Assembly (NCBI RefSeq): GCF_002155265.1
Contig: NZ_CP021251.1
Span: 1,922,001 to 1,986,000 of the forward strand
Reading direction: 5' to 3'
Source: Corynebacterium pseudotuberculosis
Lineage (GTDB): Bacteria; Actinomycetota; Actinomycetes; Mycobacteriales; Mycobacteriaceae
Length of the DNA stretch: 64,000 nucleotides
A model generated the notes under the pieces. The model was not told the origin of the DNA. It was given only the letters and a program-made list of their open reading frames with translations, and ran no database searches. Shown here piece after piece: positions 31,940-42,466 of this stretch. The position numbers and the translations under genes were made by a program. Each line of letters starts with the position of its first letter. The stretch's first letter is position 1.

Positions 31940-31972
31940 AATCTCGGCTTTCGTTTCGGGTGGTTGGAGGAA

Positions 31973-32230
<258 letters not shown>

Positions 32231-32301
32231 CTAAGTGCCCCATGTAAATCACGGGGCTGAGTGTCAATATTTCGAGAATTATGATCCGCGGTTCTGCGGG
32301 G

Positions 32302-33093
32302 TCAGTGTTCGTCGGCGTGCAGCGACAGTTCAAGATATACGGCGGACAACAGGGCAAAAATATAAGCCTGAAGGAAAATCACCAAAAGCTCGAACAGCGT
32401 GAACGCAATCCCCGCGACGAGTGTCACGGCAGACAGCGCGGTCCAACCATTCAGCTGCCAGAAGAAGAAGTTCGTAGCAGAGAACAACAGAACCAAAATG
32501 ATGTGTCCTGCGAGCATGTTGGCCATAAGACGCAGGGTCAGCGTGGCCGGACGCAGAACGAAGGTCGAGAAAAACTCGAGGGGCACGACAAGTAGATGCA
32601 AGATCGGAGGAAGGTTAGGGATGACCACCGATGACTTGATGTACTTGAAGAAGCCGTAGCGCTTCGCACCTGCATAAATAAACGCAATGTAACCAAACAG
32701 TGCCAGAACGAGCGGCATACCAATGCGCGCGTTAGGCGAAATGTTTAGGAACGGGATGACCGAAGGAAGGTTGCAGAACAAGACGATGAAGAAGATGGTG
32801 GCGATAACCGGCAGGAACCGGTTGCCTTCCTTCTTCCCCAAAATATCTTCTGCAATGTGGATTCGGACAAAGTCCAAAAGATACTCAGCGCAGTTCTGGA
32901 GACCCGAAGGAACCAGCTTCGGGTTACGCATAGCGACTACAAAGAATATTACGAGGACAAGCGCCATAAGCAGGCGGACGAACATCAGACGGTCGATTGT
33001 GAACCAGCCGTTCGCAACGTCGGCGAACCAGATGGGATCCGGGAAAAATTCGTGATCCAAGGAGGGCGCGTGAAATTCGCCCTTCATGGCCAA
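32302..33093 (-). CDS. atpB: ATP synthase Fo a subunit
   Basis: Proton channel subunit of 263 residues with several membrane helices. The essential arginine lies in LTLRLMANMLAGHIILVLL (R of LRLMANM), and the last helix has LFELLVIFLQAYIFALLSAVYL. The acidic/histidine tail SLHADEH is unusual but short. It is the first gene of atpBEFHAGDC and is preceded by more than 200 bases of leader and a GlxR-like site. Confidence 0.97.
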   Translation of the reverse strand: MAMKGEFHAPSLDHEFFPDPIWFADVANGWFTIDRLMFVRLLMALVLVIFFVVAMRNPKLVPSGLQNCAEYLLDFVRIHIAEDILGKKEGNRFLPVIATIFFIVLFCNLPSVIPFLNISPNARIGMPLVLALFGYIAFIYAGAKRYGFFKYIKSSVVIPNLPPILHLLVVPLEFFSTFVLRPATLTLRLMANMLAGHIILVLLFSATNFFFWQLNGWTALSAVTLVAGIAFTLFELLVIFLQAYIFALLSAVYLELSLHADEH

Positions 33094-33383
33094 TGTTGTA
33101 ACGCTCAGCGTTCTCTCCCGCGTTCGGGCCGCATATTACCCGCTCAAGCGAGTGTGCGGTGCGATGGACGTCTGAAAACTCTCTGCGACCACCACGGACT
33201 CCGTCGCACATCAGCATGGCGATCGCAGGGGATCTCGCTTAAAAGCTTACAACCGCAAACTTAAGCAACCCGCGGATTACCCTATCAGGCAGTTCATTGA
33301 TTTTCCCATATAGCCCAGTCCTATAAACACCCCCTTGATGTCAGAAACTTTAATTAAGGCAATAAGCGGGGAAAATGCAGAAT

Positions 33384-33399
33384 TGTGACGTCAATCACT
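33384..33399. promoter_or_regulatory. Putative GlxR (CRP-type) binding site
   Basis: TGTGACGTCAATCACT fits TGTGA-N6-TCAC, the consensus of the cAMP-responsive regulator GlxR of corynebacteria. It lies about 290 bases upstream of atpB. GlxR control of respiratory and atp genes is reported in C. glutamicum as I recall. Confidence 0.65.
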
Positions 33400-33620
33400 G
33401 TATGTTCTTAGGGGTACTACCCCTGCCCCCCCTACCCACACATGCGCATGCCATTCCACCCCACCAGATTCAGGGAAAGAGGATAACTTTATAGTCGCTT
33501 CCTTGCCTTTTATCTCCCCCACCAAACCCGCCGAAAAAAGCTGCGCCAGAGCCTCCCGCCTAGGCAAGCTGACAAAAGTCTGCGCGCAAAACAAAATACT
33601 GTTTGATTACAGTACAAAAC

Positions 33621-33663
33621 GGGGCTATTCCACGATAGAAATTTTCTAGCGCGAAATAGCCCC
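33621..33663 (-). terminator. Terminator upstream of the atp operon
   Basis: Arms GGGGCTATT (33621-33629) and AATAGCCCC (33655-33663) with a further TAGAAA/TTTCTA pairing inside, followed on the minus strand by GTTTTGT. It should stop transcription from tsaC-wecA-atpI before the atp promoter. Confidence 0.7.
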
Positions 33664-33711
33664 AACAAACAACCACACAAGATTCTTTGGCTACCCAAAG
33701 GGCTACAGCCC

Positions 33712-34146
33712 TTAGCTCACATAAGTCACCTTTGAAGTAATCACACCCCAGACTTCACACGCAAGCACCACAACCAATGCAAGAACGAGTGTGACAAGAA
33801 ATGCGTATTTATCATAAAAATCCACACCTCGGATGCTCACCAGAACAATAATAAGAACAACGATCTTCAGTAGCCATCCCCCCAGCACTATGGCTCCGGT
33901 AGTCGCAGCTGAGGTATTTGACGTTACCAACACGCTCAGGGCGGTAAGTAATACAAAGCCACCGCCAATAGCCGCACCGAGCAGGACTCCCCATATACCA
34001 GGAAGATCCCGGGCCCAGCCCCAGGCCACTAATGAGACCAAAGTTATTAGCGTTAACGCACCGCAACCATATTTCAGAGCCCTTAGCAATGGACGCCGAT
34101 GATCGTCATAAGGTGAAGCGCTTTGGCCGGGATTCAAATTAGTCAC
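33712..34146 (-). CDS. AtpI-like membrane protein
   Basis: A 144-residue protein with four membrane helices (about 27-42, 50-69, 83-103 and 117-137). Position just upstream of atpB and the general layout match the AtpI-like protein at this place in mycobacteria and C. glutamicum, thought to help c-ring assembly. The sequence itself has no strong motif, so the assignment is mainly positional. It is separated from atpB by a terminator, so it is not part of the atp transcript. Confidence 0.65.
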   Translation of the reverse strand: MTNLNPGQSASPYDDHRRPLLRALKYGCGALTLITLVSLVAWGWARDLPGIWGVLLGAAIGGGFVLLTALSVLVTSNTSAATTGAIVLGGWLLKIVVLIIVLVSIRGVDFYDKYAFLVTLVLALVVVLACEVWGVITSKVTYVS

Positions 34147-34279
34147 GAGTTGAGATCCTATCTAGATCACTAGTTATTTAGGAAAACTACGGCTGATCAT
34201 GGGGCTACCTTGCCAATGCAAAATCCGTTTGCCTCAGCCGAAGCCATATAACAAAACCTAGCTTCCTAGCCATGAGGCA

Positions 34280-35434
34280 TCATTTCCGCACAGCTTTTCC
34301 CAGTTCGTTAGCACGTCGCACTGGGCCACGCGTGGCCAGGAAAGCTATAAACATAGCGATCACAATTCCGATGACCGCGACAACAGGCGGCACAATCGAA
34401 AATGAAACCGCTCCAAAGGCTACAACGGAAACCCATAAGTAGAGAACCAGCACTACACGGCGATGAGTATGCCCAAGAGATAACAGTCTATGATGCAGAT
34501 GCATCTTATCTGCGGAAAAAGGAGATTGCCCTTTACGTACTCGCCGGACAACGGCCATAACCAGATCTAACATAGGAACAAAAACAGCGGCAATCACTAC
34601 AATGATCGGAGACATAAGAGCGATAACATCCACGGTTCCATAGAGACTCATATCGATTTTTCCGCTCGCTGAGGTGGATGCCGCCGCAAGCAAAAGTCCA
34701 ATCAGCATAGAACCCGAATCCCCCATAAAAATTCTTGCCGGCTCAAAGTTATGAGGAAGGAAGCCTGCACACATTCCCACAAGAGCTGCCGCGATAATTG
34801 CCGGAGGATAGGCCGATACCATGCCCCCTTGGTCATGGAGCACCGTCATGGAGAAAACCAGGATCGAAAGCCCTGCTATCATGCCGAGCCCTGCAGCCAG
34901 ACCGTCGAGTCCATCTACAAAGTTTATGGCGTTAATCAGCGTCACCGTAAACAAGACCGTCACTATGGTTGACGCAACTTGATCAAGAATAACGGTGGTG
35001 CCACCACCAAAAGGGACATAAAGCAATGACCAGGTCAGACCAAGAATACTCATCACAACTGATCCAAGGATCTGCCCAAATAATTTGGTTATGGCATCGA
35101 GCTCGTAAAGATCATCAATAATCCCCACGGTAACAATGACTACCCCAGCCCAAATCACGGCACTCATCTCTGGCGTAATCGGCTGAAACCCTCTGGTCAA
35201 GGCTGGAAGCTGGTCCGCAAGGAATACTGCGCCAAGAAACCCCGTAAACATTGCCACGCCACCCAGCCGAGGCTTCGGTTGAGTGTGGACGTCACGCTCA
35301 CGAATTTCTCCCATGCGGCCCGATCGGACCATGGAATAACGAACAATGCCCGTAGTGAGGTACGTCAGCGCAGCAGCCACCAAAATGACAAGCGCCAACT
35401 CCCTCATTGGCACACCAGCAACTCCAGCGCCCAT
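34280..35434 (-). CDS. wecA: Decaprenyl-phosphate GlcNAc-1-phosphate transferase
   Basis: A polyprenyl-phosphate sugar-phosphate transferase of the MraY/WecA family that starts arabinogalactan linker synthesis in corynebacteria and mycobacteria. The 384-residue, about 11-helix membrane protein has the Mg-binding IDDLYELDA (DDxxD-type), NAINFVDGLDGLAAG, FMGDSGSMLIG and the cytoplasmic KMHLHHRLLSLGH loop with the HxHH-type motif. The start immediately follows the tsaC stop (TAAATG), so the genes are coupled. MRELALV, nine codons in, is another possible start. Confidence 0.92.
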   Translation of the reverse strand: MGAGVAGVPMRELALVILVAAALTYLTTGIVRYSMVRSGRMGEIRERDVHTQPKPRLGGVAMFTGFLGAVFLADQLPALTRGFQPITPEMSAVIWAGVVIVTVGIIDDLYELDAITKLFGQILGSVVMSILGLTWSLLYVPFGGGTTVILDQVASTIVTVLFTVTLINAINFVDGLDGLAAGLGMIAGLSILVFSMTVLHDQGGMVSAYPPAIIAAALVGMCAGFLPHNFEPARIFMGDSGSMLIGLLLAAASTSASGKIDMSLYGTVDVIALMSPIIVVIAAVFVPMLDLVMAVVRRVRKGQSPFSADKMHLHHRLLSLGHTHRRVVLVLYLWVSVVAFGAVSFSIVPPVVAVIGIVIAMFIAFLATRGPVRRANELGKAVRK

Positions 35435-36085
35435 TTAGCGTAATATCTCCACATCAAGATCCAGCACCTCTGCAATGCGTTCAGCGCTAATTGCGCCCTC
35501 TCGCAAAATTCGAGGCGAAGGTCCAGAAAGATCAATAATCGTTGAGGCCGTGCCCACTGGCGTTGCGCCTCCATCAAGGTACGCACTCACGGCATCTCCC
35601 AGCTGTTCTTGGGCGGCTAATGCCGTAGTGGCAGGCTTTTGCCCAGAAACATTAGCCGAAGATACCGCCATCGGACCGGTTTCCCGCAGGAGCTCAATTG
35701 CAACAGGATGCAACGGCATACGCAGCATGACTGTGCCACGAGTGTCGCCTAAGTTCCACTGCAAACTCGGCGCTTGAGCAACTACGATACTCAAGGCACC
35801 TGGCCAGAATGCCTCTATAAGCGTTCTCATCTGTTCTGAGTAGGAATGAACAAGCCCGCGGGCTGTATCCCAGCTTCCTACTAGCACGGGCACAGGCATA
35901 TCAGGACCGCGCTGCTTGGTGGTCAGAAGTTTTGCCACCGCATTGTTATCAAACGCATCGCAGCCGATGCCGTAGAGAGTATCCGTAGGCATCACCACAA
36001 GGCGACCATCTTTGACCGCGTCACTTGCTACCTTGAGCGCAGCGTTACGAATACTTGCATCACTGCAGTCATAAATTCTGCTCAC
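35435..36085 (-). CDS. tsaC: L-threonylcarbamoyladenylate synthase
   Basis: A YrdC/Sua5-family enzyme of 216 residues that makes threonylcarbamoyl-AMP for t6A37 modification of ANN-decoding tRNAs. Visible signatures are VVMPTDTLYGIGCDAF (about 30-45), KQRGPDMPVPVLV, FWPGALSIVV and SSANVSGQKPATTA. It lacks the extra C-terminal Sua5 domain, as expected for its short length. It lies between prmC and wecA, with the same order as in mycobacteria. Confidence 0.93.
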   Translation of the reverse strand: MSRIYDCSDASIRNAALKVASDAVKDGRLVVMPTDTLYGIGCDAFDNNAVAKLLTTKQRGPDMPVPVLVGSWDTARGLVHSYSEQMRTLIEAFWPGALSIVVAQAPSLQWNLGDTRGTVMLRMPLHPVAIELLRETGPMAVSSANVSGQKPATTALAAQEQLGDAVSAYLDGGATPVGTASTIIDLSGPSPRILREGAISAERIAEVLDLDVEILR

Positions 36086-36158
36086 GATATATTTTCTTTC
36101 GTCTTATGGTGTAGAGATGGATAATCTCTCCCGATGTCCGGGCACAACTACGTTCTTT

Positions 36159-36977
36159 TTAAGGAAGCTTACTCGCCGTAACAAATCGATTTCGACCCGT
36201 AAGATCCTTCACAACGGTAATCTCTTCAAATCCGCCATGAGCGCGAAATTCTTGGAGTACGGCTAGGGACGTTGCATCATCATGTTCTATCCCTACTCTC
36301 CCATGGGGCGCCAAAAGTTCATGGATCACAGGAATCAAAAGTTTGATCATGTCCATCCCGTCTTTACCCGAGAACACGGCCATTGCCGGATCGTAATAAA
36401 CCTCAGGAGTAAGATCAGGCGTTTCTGGCACATACGGAGGATTGCTTACAAGCACGTCTACAGTTCCCATCAATGGCCTCAGCACATTCGGATCTGTTGC
36501 ATCTCCAATGATTAGGTTCACGCTAGGAGGAAGATTTTCCTGGGCATAGTGGGCAGCAGAAGGAGAAAGCTCCACTGCAGTAACCTTTGTCGTAGGGACG
36601 AGCGTTGCGACGTAAGCCGCTAAAGCCCCCGACCCGGTACACAGGTCCACGACTGTTTCTCCGCCACTAAGCTGTTGTACAGCCCAATCAGCAAGCACTT
36701 CTGTTTCTGGACGCGGGATAAAAACTCCAGGGCCGACTTTCAGTATAAGTGGACCGAACCACGCTTTTCCTATGATGTGCTGTAACGGTTCACGTTGCGC
36801 GCGACGTGCAACAAGCGCCTCAAACTGATCCGGGGTAGGTTCGCGCATACGCAACCCAAGCTCCATGAGCGTACACCCCAGAAGATGCGCAGCTATGATC
36901 TGAGCATCGTTACGCGGGGAGGCCACCCCAGCTGCTTCCAGGGTGGCCTCGGCGTCTCTCAGAGAAGTAATTAACAC
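36159..36977 (-). CDS. prmC: Release factor glutamine methyltransferase
   Basis: PrmC (HemK) methylates the glutamine of the GGQ motif in release factors. The 272-residue enzyme has an N-terminal helical domain and a SAM Rossmann core: [16 protein letters not shown] (about 111-126), [14 protein letters not shown], and the substrate-binding NPPY in [11 protein letters not shown]. It follows its substrate gene prfA after 9 bases in the operon rho-prfA-prmC. Confidence 0.95.
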   Translation of the reverse strand: MLITSLRDAEATLEAAGVASPRNDAQIIAAHLLGCTLMELGLRMREPTPDQFEALVARRAQREPLQHIIGKAWFGPLILKVGPGVFIPRPETEVLADWAVQQLSGGETVVDLCTGSGALAAYVATLVPTTKVTAVELSPSAAHYAQENLPPSVNLIIGDATDPNVLRPLMGTVDVLVSNPPYVPETPDLTPEVYYDPAMAVFSGKDGMDMIKLLIPVIHELLAPHGRVGIEHDDATSLAVLQEFRAHGGFEEITVVKDLTGRNRFVTASKLP

Positions 36978-36986
36978 GAAACTACT

Positions 36987-38057
36987 TTACTCAGCTTCCA
37001 GACGTTCCGCGCGTTCTGCGGCCCGTAGTGCAGTGAACAGGTCATCCAGTTCACCGTTGAGCACTGAGTCAAGGTTATTCGCCTTAAAACCGATACGGTG
37101 ATCGGAGATCCGGTTCTCTGGCCAGTTATATGTACGGATGCGCTCGGAACGATCCATTGTGCGAATCTGCGCAGCACGCCCTTCGGCGGCTTCCGCCTCA
37201 GCTTGTTCTTCAGCCATAGATTGCAGACGCGCGGCGAGAACCTGCATGGCTCGAGCTTTGTTCTGAATCTGTGACCGTTCCTTCTGACAGGTAACAACCA
37301 AACCAGTAGGAAGGTGCGTAATACGCACAGCAGAGTCAGTCGTGTTCACACCCTGACCTCCCTTACCGGAGGAACGGTAGACGTCGATACGCAAATCTTT
37401 GTCGTCGATCTCAATCTCCGCTACCTCGTCAGGCTCTGGATACACCAGCACACCTGCGGCAGAGGTTTGGATGCGGCCTTGAGACTCTGTAACCGGAACA
37501 CGTTGCACACGATGGACTCCGCCCTCAAATTTGAACACGCTCCAGGCTCCATCACGAGAAGGCGTCTTTGATCGGATAGACAGAGTCATATCCTTGACAC
37601 CTCCCAAATCAGACTCGGAGGAGTCCAAAACCTCGATAGCAAAGCCGTGCTTATCCGCATAGCGCTGATACATGCGCACCAGCTCGCCGGCGAACAAAGC
37701 AGCTTCCTCGCCACCTGCGCCTGCTTTCACCTCCATGACGATGTCATCGCCATCATGTGGGTCACGAGGCGCGAGAAGATCCGCAAGTTGTTCTTCAAGA
37801 ACCACAACTTCAGTTTCCAAGCGAGCTGCCTCTTCTTGGAATTCATGGTCCTCGTGTGCCATCTCTTTAGCTACTTCATAATCATCTCTGGCCTGCACCA
37901 ACTTGTTATTCACATTGATGATCGGCTGTAGCTCGGAGTAACGCTTAGACAATTTCCGAAACAACATCTGGTCGCCCATGGTTTCCGGGTCGGCCATCTG
38001 AGCTTCAATACCCTGGTACTCCGAGACGATGTCATCGACTGCTGATACCTGGGCCAT
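36987..38057 (-). CDS. prfA: Peptide chain release factor 1
   Basis: RF1 reads UAA and UAG and triggers peptide release. The 356-residue protein has the codon-reading tripeptide PVT in [15 protein letters not shown] and the GGQ loop [16 protein letters not shown]. The ATG overlaps the rho stop by one base (TAATG), a translational coupling also seen in related genomes. Confidence 0.97.
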   Translation of the reverse strand: MAQVSAVDDIVSEYQGIEAQMADPETMGDQMLFRKLSKRYSELQPIINVNNKLVQARDDYEVAKEMAHEDHEFQEEAARLETEVVVLEEQLADLLAPRDPHDGDDIVMEVKAGAGGEEAALFAGELVRMYQRYADKHGFAIEVLDSSESDLGGVKDMTLSIRSKTPSRDGAWSVFKFEGGVHRVQRVPVTESQGRIQTSAAGVLVYPEPDEVAEIEIDDKDLRIDVYRSSGKGGQGVNTTDSAVRITHLPTGLVVTCQKERSQIQNKARAMQVLAARLQSMAEEQAEAEAAEGRAAQIRTMDRSERIRTYNWPENRISDHRIGFKANNLDSVLNGELDDLFTALRAAERAERLEAE

Positions 38058-40201
38058 TACTCCTCCTCGGCGTCTGCAGCCATCGGCGCACTTGAAGCGA
38101 TCTGCATCAAGAACTCACCATTAGATTTGGTCTTCTTAAGCTGCTTAATAAGTAAGTCGATGGCCTGTTGGTTGTCCAAGGCTGCGAGAATCCTGCGCAA
38201 CTTATGCATGATGCGAGCTTCTTCAGGAACCAAAAGCAGCTCGTCCTTACGAGTTCCTGACGGGTTAACGTCTACTGCGGGGAATACTCGACGCTCGGAG
38301 ATCTTACGGTCCAGTTTGAGCTCTGCGTTGCCGGTGCCCTTAAACTCCTCAAAGATCACGGTGTCGCCTGCAGAACCAGTTTCTACCATTGCAGTAGCAA
38401 TGATGGTCAGCGAACCACCATTTTCGATGTTACGAGCCGCACCCAGGAAGCGCTTTGGAGGATAGAGGGCGTTCGAATCCACGCCACCGGACAGGATACG
38501 ACCTGAAGCAGGCGAAGAGTTGTTATAAGCGCGGCCAAGGCGAGTGATGGAATCTAGAAGCACCACAACGTCTTGTCCTTGTTCTACGAGTCGTTTAGCA
38601 CGCTCGATTGCCAACTCGGCTACAGCAGTGTGCTCGCTTGGCGGACGGTCGAAGGTAGAGGCAATAACCTCACCCTTGACGGAGCGCTGCATGTCGGTGA
38701 CTTCTTCAGGGCGCTCGTCGACAAGCACCACCATCAAATAGCACTCGGGATTATTCGTGGCGATGGCATTAGCGATGTTTTGCAAAATCGTAGTCTTACC
38801 AGCTTTTGGCGGAGACACGATAAGCGCACGCTGGCCTTTGCCGATAGGCATAATCAAGTCGATCACACGAGTGGTAAGGATCTTCGGCTCTGTTTCCAAA
38901 CGCAGTCGCTGGTTCGGGTACAGCGGAGTGAGCTTAGAAAAGTCCGGACGAGCCTTAGCTTCTTCTACGGACATGCCGTTGACAGATTCAACGCGAACCA
39001 ACGGATTGTACTTTTGGCGGTTGCGTCCACGATTATGCCCATGATGCCCGCCATGGTTGTTATCGCCGTTCATCCGAACCTGTCCGGTGATGGCATCGCC
39101 AGCACGTAAACCCAAACGACGAATCATCTGGTTGTTAACGTAGACATCTGCAGAGCCTGCATGATAGCCCGAGGTCCGCACGAAAGCGACATTGCTATCC
39201 ACAATGTCGAGGATGCCGGCGATGTTCTGCAAAACCTCGTCTTCACGGGGCTCAATGTTGGAGTTATCCCGATGATCGTCGCGGTCACGACCCCGACGAT
39301 TACGGCGGTTACGACGGTTACGATCCCCACGCTCGCCACGCTCATGGTGACGGCCATTGCGCTGACGAGGATGCTCATTTTCAGAGCCCTCACGAGTTTC
39401 CCGAGTTTGCGGCTGATCTGCAGCCTGCTGTTCAGAGGCTTCTCGACGCCCCGTTGCCTTCACGTTATCAACGGATGCTTCTTTGCGCTGTTCCTCATCG
39501 TTAGAAGATCGATCGCCCTCAGCGTGATTGTCCTCGCGCTGAGACGTCTGACGGTCTTCACGGTGTTCCCGACGAGCACGATTACGCCGAGCACGTCGAG
39601 CAGCCGAACGCGACTCATAGCGATTTTCATCCTCTGCATCGCCATTCTCGGAAACTCGTGCTACACCATCATTCGATTCGCTGGGCGTATCCGTTTTATC
39701 CTGCGGAGAATTCTCTGCAGGGTCGCGCTTCTCCGAAGAAACTTCTACGCGACGAGTCACACGGCGTCGCCGTGGCTTTTCTTCCTCTGCTGGCGAGGAT
39801 TCCTGTGAAATAGGCTCACTGGAAGCTGTTTCATGAGTTGAATCCATGGTTCCTGTGGTCTTCAGAACGCGACGGCGACGCGACTTGGACTCCTTAGCTG
39901 GAACCTGGTCAGCTTTTTCTTGTTGTTCCTTAGATACTTCTGGAACCGAGTTTTCTACAGGTGCAGAGTCTTTCTCTGCTTTGGGGGCAGCCTGTGCTCG
40001 AGCATTACGCTTTGCTGCAGGCGCGGCACTATGCCCGCTCTGTGCAGCTTTTCCCCCCTGCGCGCCGCTAATCGCGGCGATAAGATCACCTTTGCGCAAT
40101 GCAGAGGTGCCTTTTAGACCCATTTCAGCGGCGATCTTACGCAGCTCGGGCAGACGCAATGCAGCAAGATTACGCTGTGCGCCGTTATCTGTTGTTGTCA
40201 C
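38057..40201 (-). CDS. rho: Transcription termination factor Rho (actinobacterial, extended N-terminus)
   Basis: Rho is the hexameric RNA helicase that ends transcription. From GTG 40201 it is 714 residues, against about 420 in E. coli. The N-terminal Rho-N helix ([20 protein letters not shown]) is followed by an inserted, low-complexity region of about 240 residues rich in Arg, Glu and Asn ([17 protein letters not shown] near its end), then the OB-fold and the ATPase with PPKAGKTT, the Q-loop and the R-loop [18 protein letters not shown] lies 6 bases before the GTG. The insertion gives extra RNA contacts in mycobacterial Rho. Confidence 0.96.
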   Translation of the reverse strand: MTTTDNGAQRNLAALRLPELRKIAAEMGLKGTSALRKGDLIAAISGAQGGKAAQSGHSAAPAAKRNARAQAAPKAEKDSAPVENSVPEVSKEQQEKADQVPAKESKSRRRRVLKTTGTMDSTHETASSEPISQESSPAEEEKPRRRRVTRRVEVSSEKRDPAENSPQDKTDTPSESNDGVARVSENGDAEDENRYESRSAARRARRNRARREHREDRQTSQREDNHAEGDRSSNDEEQRKEASVDNVKATGRREASEQQAADQPQTRETREGSENEHPRQRNGRHHERGERGDRNRRNRRNRRGRDRDDHRDNSNIEPREDEVLQNIAGILDIVDSNVAFVRTSGYHAGSADVYVNNQMIRRLGLRAGDAITGQVRMNGDNNHGGHHGHNRGRNRQKYNPLVRVESVNGMSVEEAKARPDFSKLTPLYPNQRLRLETEPKILTTRVIDLIMPIGKGQRALIVSPPKAGKTTILQNIANAIATNNPECYLMVVLVDERPEEVTDMQRSVKGEVIASTFDRPPSEHTAVAELAIERAKRLVEQGQDVVVLLDSITRLGRAYNNSSPASGRILSGGVDSNALYPPKRFLGAARNIENGGSLTIIATAMVETGSAGDTVIFEEFKGTGNAELKLDRKISERRVFPAVDVNPSGTRKDELLLVPEEARIMHKLRRILAALDNQQAIDLLIKQLKKTKSNGEFLMQIASSAPMAADAEEE

Positions 40202-40567
40202 AGATGTCCTTTCATCGCCTTTACCAGAGGTAAAAGATGTCACCGGGAAAAGTATTCAACCAAGTGACCACCACTGGAAAGCATGCTGTGGAATTAACTG
40301 GATTCAGGTACTGATGGCGTAGGTGCCCGAGAATCCCTACCAAATGCATTAAGAACGCACACATGCGAGGGTGCATTATTTCGCCGGCGCGACCTTGACA
40401 GCAATTCGGTGGTGAACTTCTAAAGCGGGAACTGAACACTGCGTCTCGGGGCTATTATTCAGCGAAACGCGGTCAGTACAAAAATTATGTGAAGCTCGTA
40501 ACGCAGTCTAACGCATAAATGCGTGTGAGGTGAACTCGAGGCAATTTTCGCAACTATGGTGTAAGTC
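40202..40567. other. Divergent intergenic region rho / acyl-CoA ligase
   Basis: About 365 bases without a supported gene. It holds the rho promoter and leader, where autoregulation is common, and a short promoter for the ligase: TATGGT (40555-40560) lies 7 bases before ATG 40568. A perfect inverted repeat ACGCATAAATGCGT (40511-40524) may be an operator. Confidence 0.5.
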
Positions 40568-42301
40568 ATGCTCAGTACGATGCAGCCTATTCCGCTCAAT
40601 CTTGCACAGATCCTCACCTATGGATCGCAGATCCATGCCGAGACCAAAGTGTCTACGTTTGAGGGCGACTCTATGCAAGAAACCACCTTTGCAGAGATCG
40701 CGGCACGCGCCGCAGCTCTGGCACATGCTCTCCGCGATGAGCTAGGCATCACCGCAGATCAACGCGTTGCTTCCATGATGTATAACTGCTCGGAGCACTT
40801 AGAAACGCTCTTCGCTGTGGGCTGCATGGGGGCTGTGTTTAATCCACTCAATAAGCAATTGATGAACGACCAGATCCGACACATTATCAATCACGCGGAA
40901 GATCAAGTAATCGTTGCCGATCAGCGGTTAGCCAAGCAACTAGGCACCATTTTAAATGAAGGCTGCCCGTCGGTCCGTTCCGTAATTTTTATCGGTCGCG
41001 ATGATATTGCCGCTGCAGCGCGTTTTGTTCCGAGTAATATCACCTGCTATTCCTACGAGGCCCTCTTAGACAGCAGAAGCACAATCTATGACTGGCCTGT
41101 CATTGAAGAAAATAATGCAGTTGCCATCTGCTATTCCACTGGCACTACTGGAGCCCCCAAAGGAGTTGTTTACTCTCACCGCGCTCTCTACCTGCAGTGT
41201 ATGAATTTGCGAACTACAGATTCTTTAGCCGTTACGCACGGTCAATCGTTCCTCTGCTGCGTTCCCCTCTATCACATTTTAAGCTGGTGCGTCCCCGTCG
41301 CAGCCTTCATGTCAGGAACACCACTAGTCTTCCCCGGCGCGGATGTATCTGGGCCTTCCCTGGCAAAGATTATTGCCACAGCGCTTCCTAGGGTCGCGCA
41401 CGGGGTACCAACCCTATGGATTCAGCTCATGGTGCACTACATGCGCCACTCCCCAGAGCGCATGAGTTTGCAAGAGATCTATGTTGGAGGTTCCGCAGTC
41501 CCTCCTATCCTGATCAAATTGTGGGAAGAGCGTTATGGCGTTGACGTAGTACATGTCTGGGGCATGACAGAAACTCTCGCTATAGGAACAGTCGCTCGCC
41601 CTCCCTCAGGAGTATCTGGCGAAACCCGGAGAAGCTACCGAATCAGCCAGGGGCGTTTCCCTGTCTCCTTGGAGTATCGCGTTGTTAACGATGGCGAGGT
41701 TATGAGCGCTACCGACCGCAATCAGGGAGAGATCCAGGTACGCGGAAACTGGGTAACAACCCGCTACTATCACTCACACTCGGAAGAAGGTACGGGACCT
41801 GCTTCAACTTTCCGAGAACGCCATGTTGAAGATGCTCCCGAACAATTTACTTCCGATGGTTGGTTGCGTACCGGCGACGTTGGCTCTGTAACCCGAGACG
41901 GATTTCTCACCATCCACGACAGGGCTAGGGATGTCATACGATCAGGCGGCGAGTGGATCTATTCCGCGATGCTTGAAAATGAGATCATGGCGGCCACAGA
42001 AGTTGTCGAGGCCGCAGTAATCGGATATCCAGACCCCAAATGGGGCGAACGCCCCCTCGCTGTTACCGTGGTCTCTCCAGACATACCGTGTAATCACACC
42101 ACAGCAGAACAGCTCCGCTCACGGCTTCGCGATACCTTCCCCAACTGGATGATCCCGGAATACTGGGCTTTTGTTGATTCCATCGATAAGACTTCCGTGG
42201 GTAAGTTTGACAAAATCGACCTGAGAAAACATGTTGCCGATGGCGACTATGAAATCATCTCTCTACCCGGTCCCGGACATTCTGGCGAGATTTCCTCATA
42301 A
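40568..42301 (+). CDS. AMP-forming acyl-CoA ligase (FadD-like)
   Basis: A 577-residue adenylating enzyme that activates a carboxylic acid, probably a fatty acid, to its CoA thioester. Motifs: P-loop CYSTGTTGAPKGVVYSH (about 191-207), WGMTET (A5 motif), LRTGDVGSVTRDG with the ATP-binding Asp, RARDVIRSGGEW, and the catalytic Lys in SVGKFDKIDL. Chain length is not deducible. TATGGT upstream suggests a leaderless start; MQPIPL, four codons in, is another. In C. glutamicum the nar/moa genes lie between this region and arnR; here there is none. Confidence 0.88.
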   Translation: MLSTMQPIPLNLAQILTYGSQIHAETKVSTFEGDSMQETTFAEIAARAAALAHALRDELGITADQRVASMMYNCSEHLETLFAVGCMGAVFNPLNKQLMNDQIRHIINHAEDQVIVADQRLAKQLGTILNEGCPSVRSVIFIGRDDIAAAARFVPSNITCYSYEALLDSRSTIYDWPVIEENNAVAICYSTGTTGAPKGVVYSHRALYLQCMNLRTTDSLAVTHGQSFLCCVPLYHILSWCVPVAAFMSGTPLVFPGADVSGPSLAKIIATALPRVAHGVPTLWIQLMVHYMRHSPERMSLQEIYVGGSAVPPILIKLWEERYGVDVVHVWGMTETLAIGTVARPPSGVSGETRRSYRISQGRFPVSLEYRVVNDGEVMSATDRNQGEIQVRGNWVTTRYYHSHSEEGTGPASTFRERHVEDAPEQFTSDGWLRTGDVGSVTRDGFLTIHDRARDVIRSGGEWIYSAMLENEIMAATEVVEAAVIGYPDPKWGERPLAVTVVSPDIPCNHTTAEQLRSRLRDTFPNWMIPEYWAFVDSIDKTSVGKFDKIDLRKHVADGDYEIISLPGPGHSGEISS

Positions 42302-42466
42302 TAGCCCACACCATACCTAAAGTGACATAAATCATAGACCAGTATGGAAGTGATACAACATGTCTTTTATGCTAGAAATAGACGTTACAAACCAGGCATC
42401 AACGGCATCCGCAATCAGGATGCACTATCTGCATTTGCGCCAAGGTTTGTTAGATGAGGACAATCC

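Larger units (their letters stand above)
33094..33711. other. atp operon promoter/leader region
   Basis: About 620 bases with no supported gene. From the atpI side it holds a short hairpin (AAGGGCT/AGCCCTT, 33698-33713), a terminator (33621-33663), the GlxR-like site (33384-33399), an AT-rich -10-like stretch near 33310-33325 (TATAGG and TATATG on the minus strand) and a possible long structured leader with TGCGAC/GTCGCA arms (33184-33208). Short open frames at 33391-33594 and 33510-33698 are not supported. Confidence 0.6.

Noticed and set aside
33391..33698. Short minus-strand frames in the atp upstream region
   Set aside because: No ribosome site, overlap the terminator and GlxR-like site, and no recognisable product.
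39161..39808. 215-codon plus-strand frame opposite rho
   Set aside because: It arises from the low-complexity Arg/Glu-rich part of rho and has no independent signal.
42320..42336. AGTGACATAAATCATA as a GlxR or FNR-type site upstream of arnR
   Set aside because: Only one half-site fits; the second half is too degenerate.
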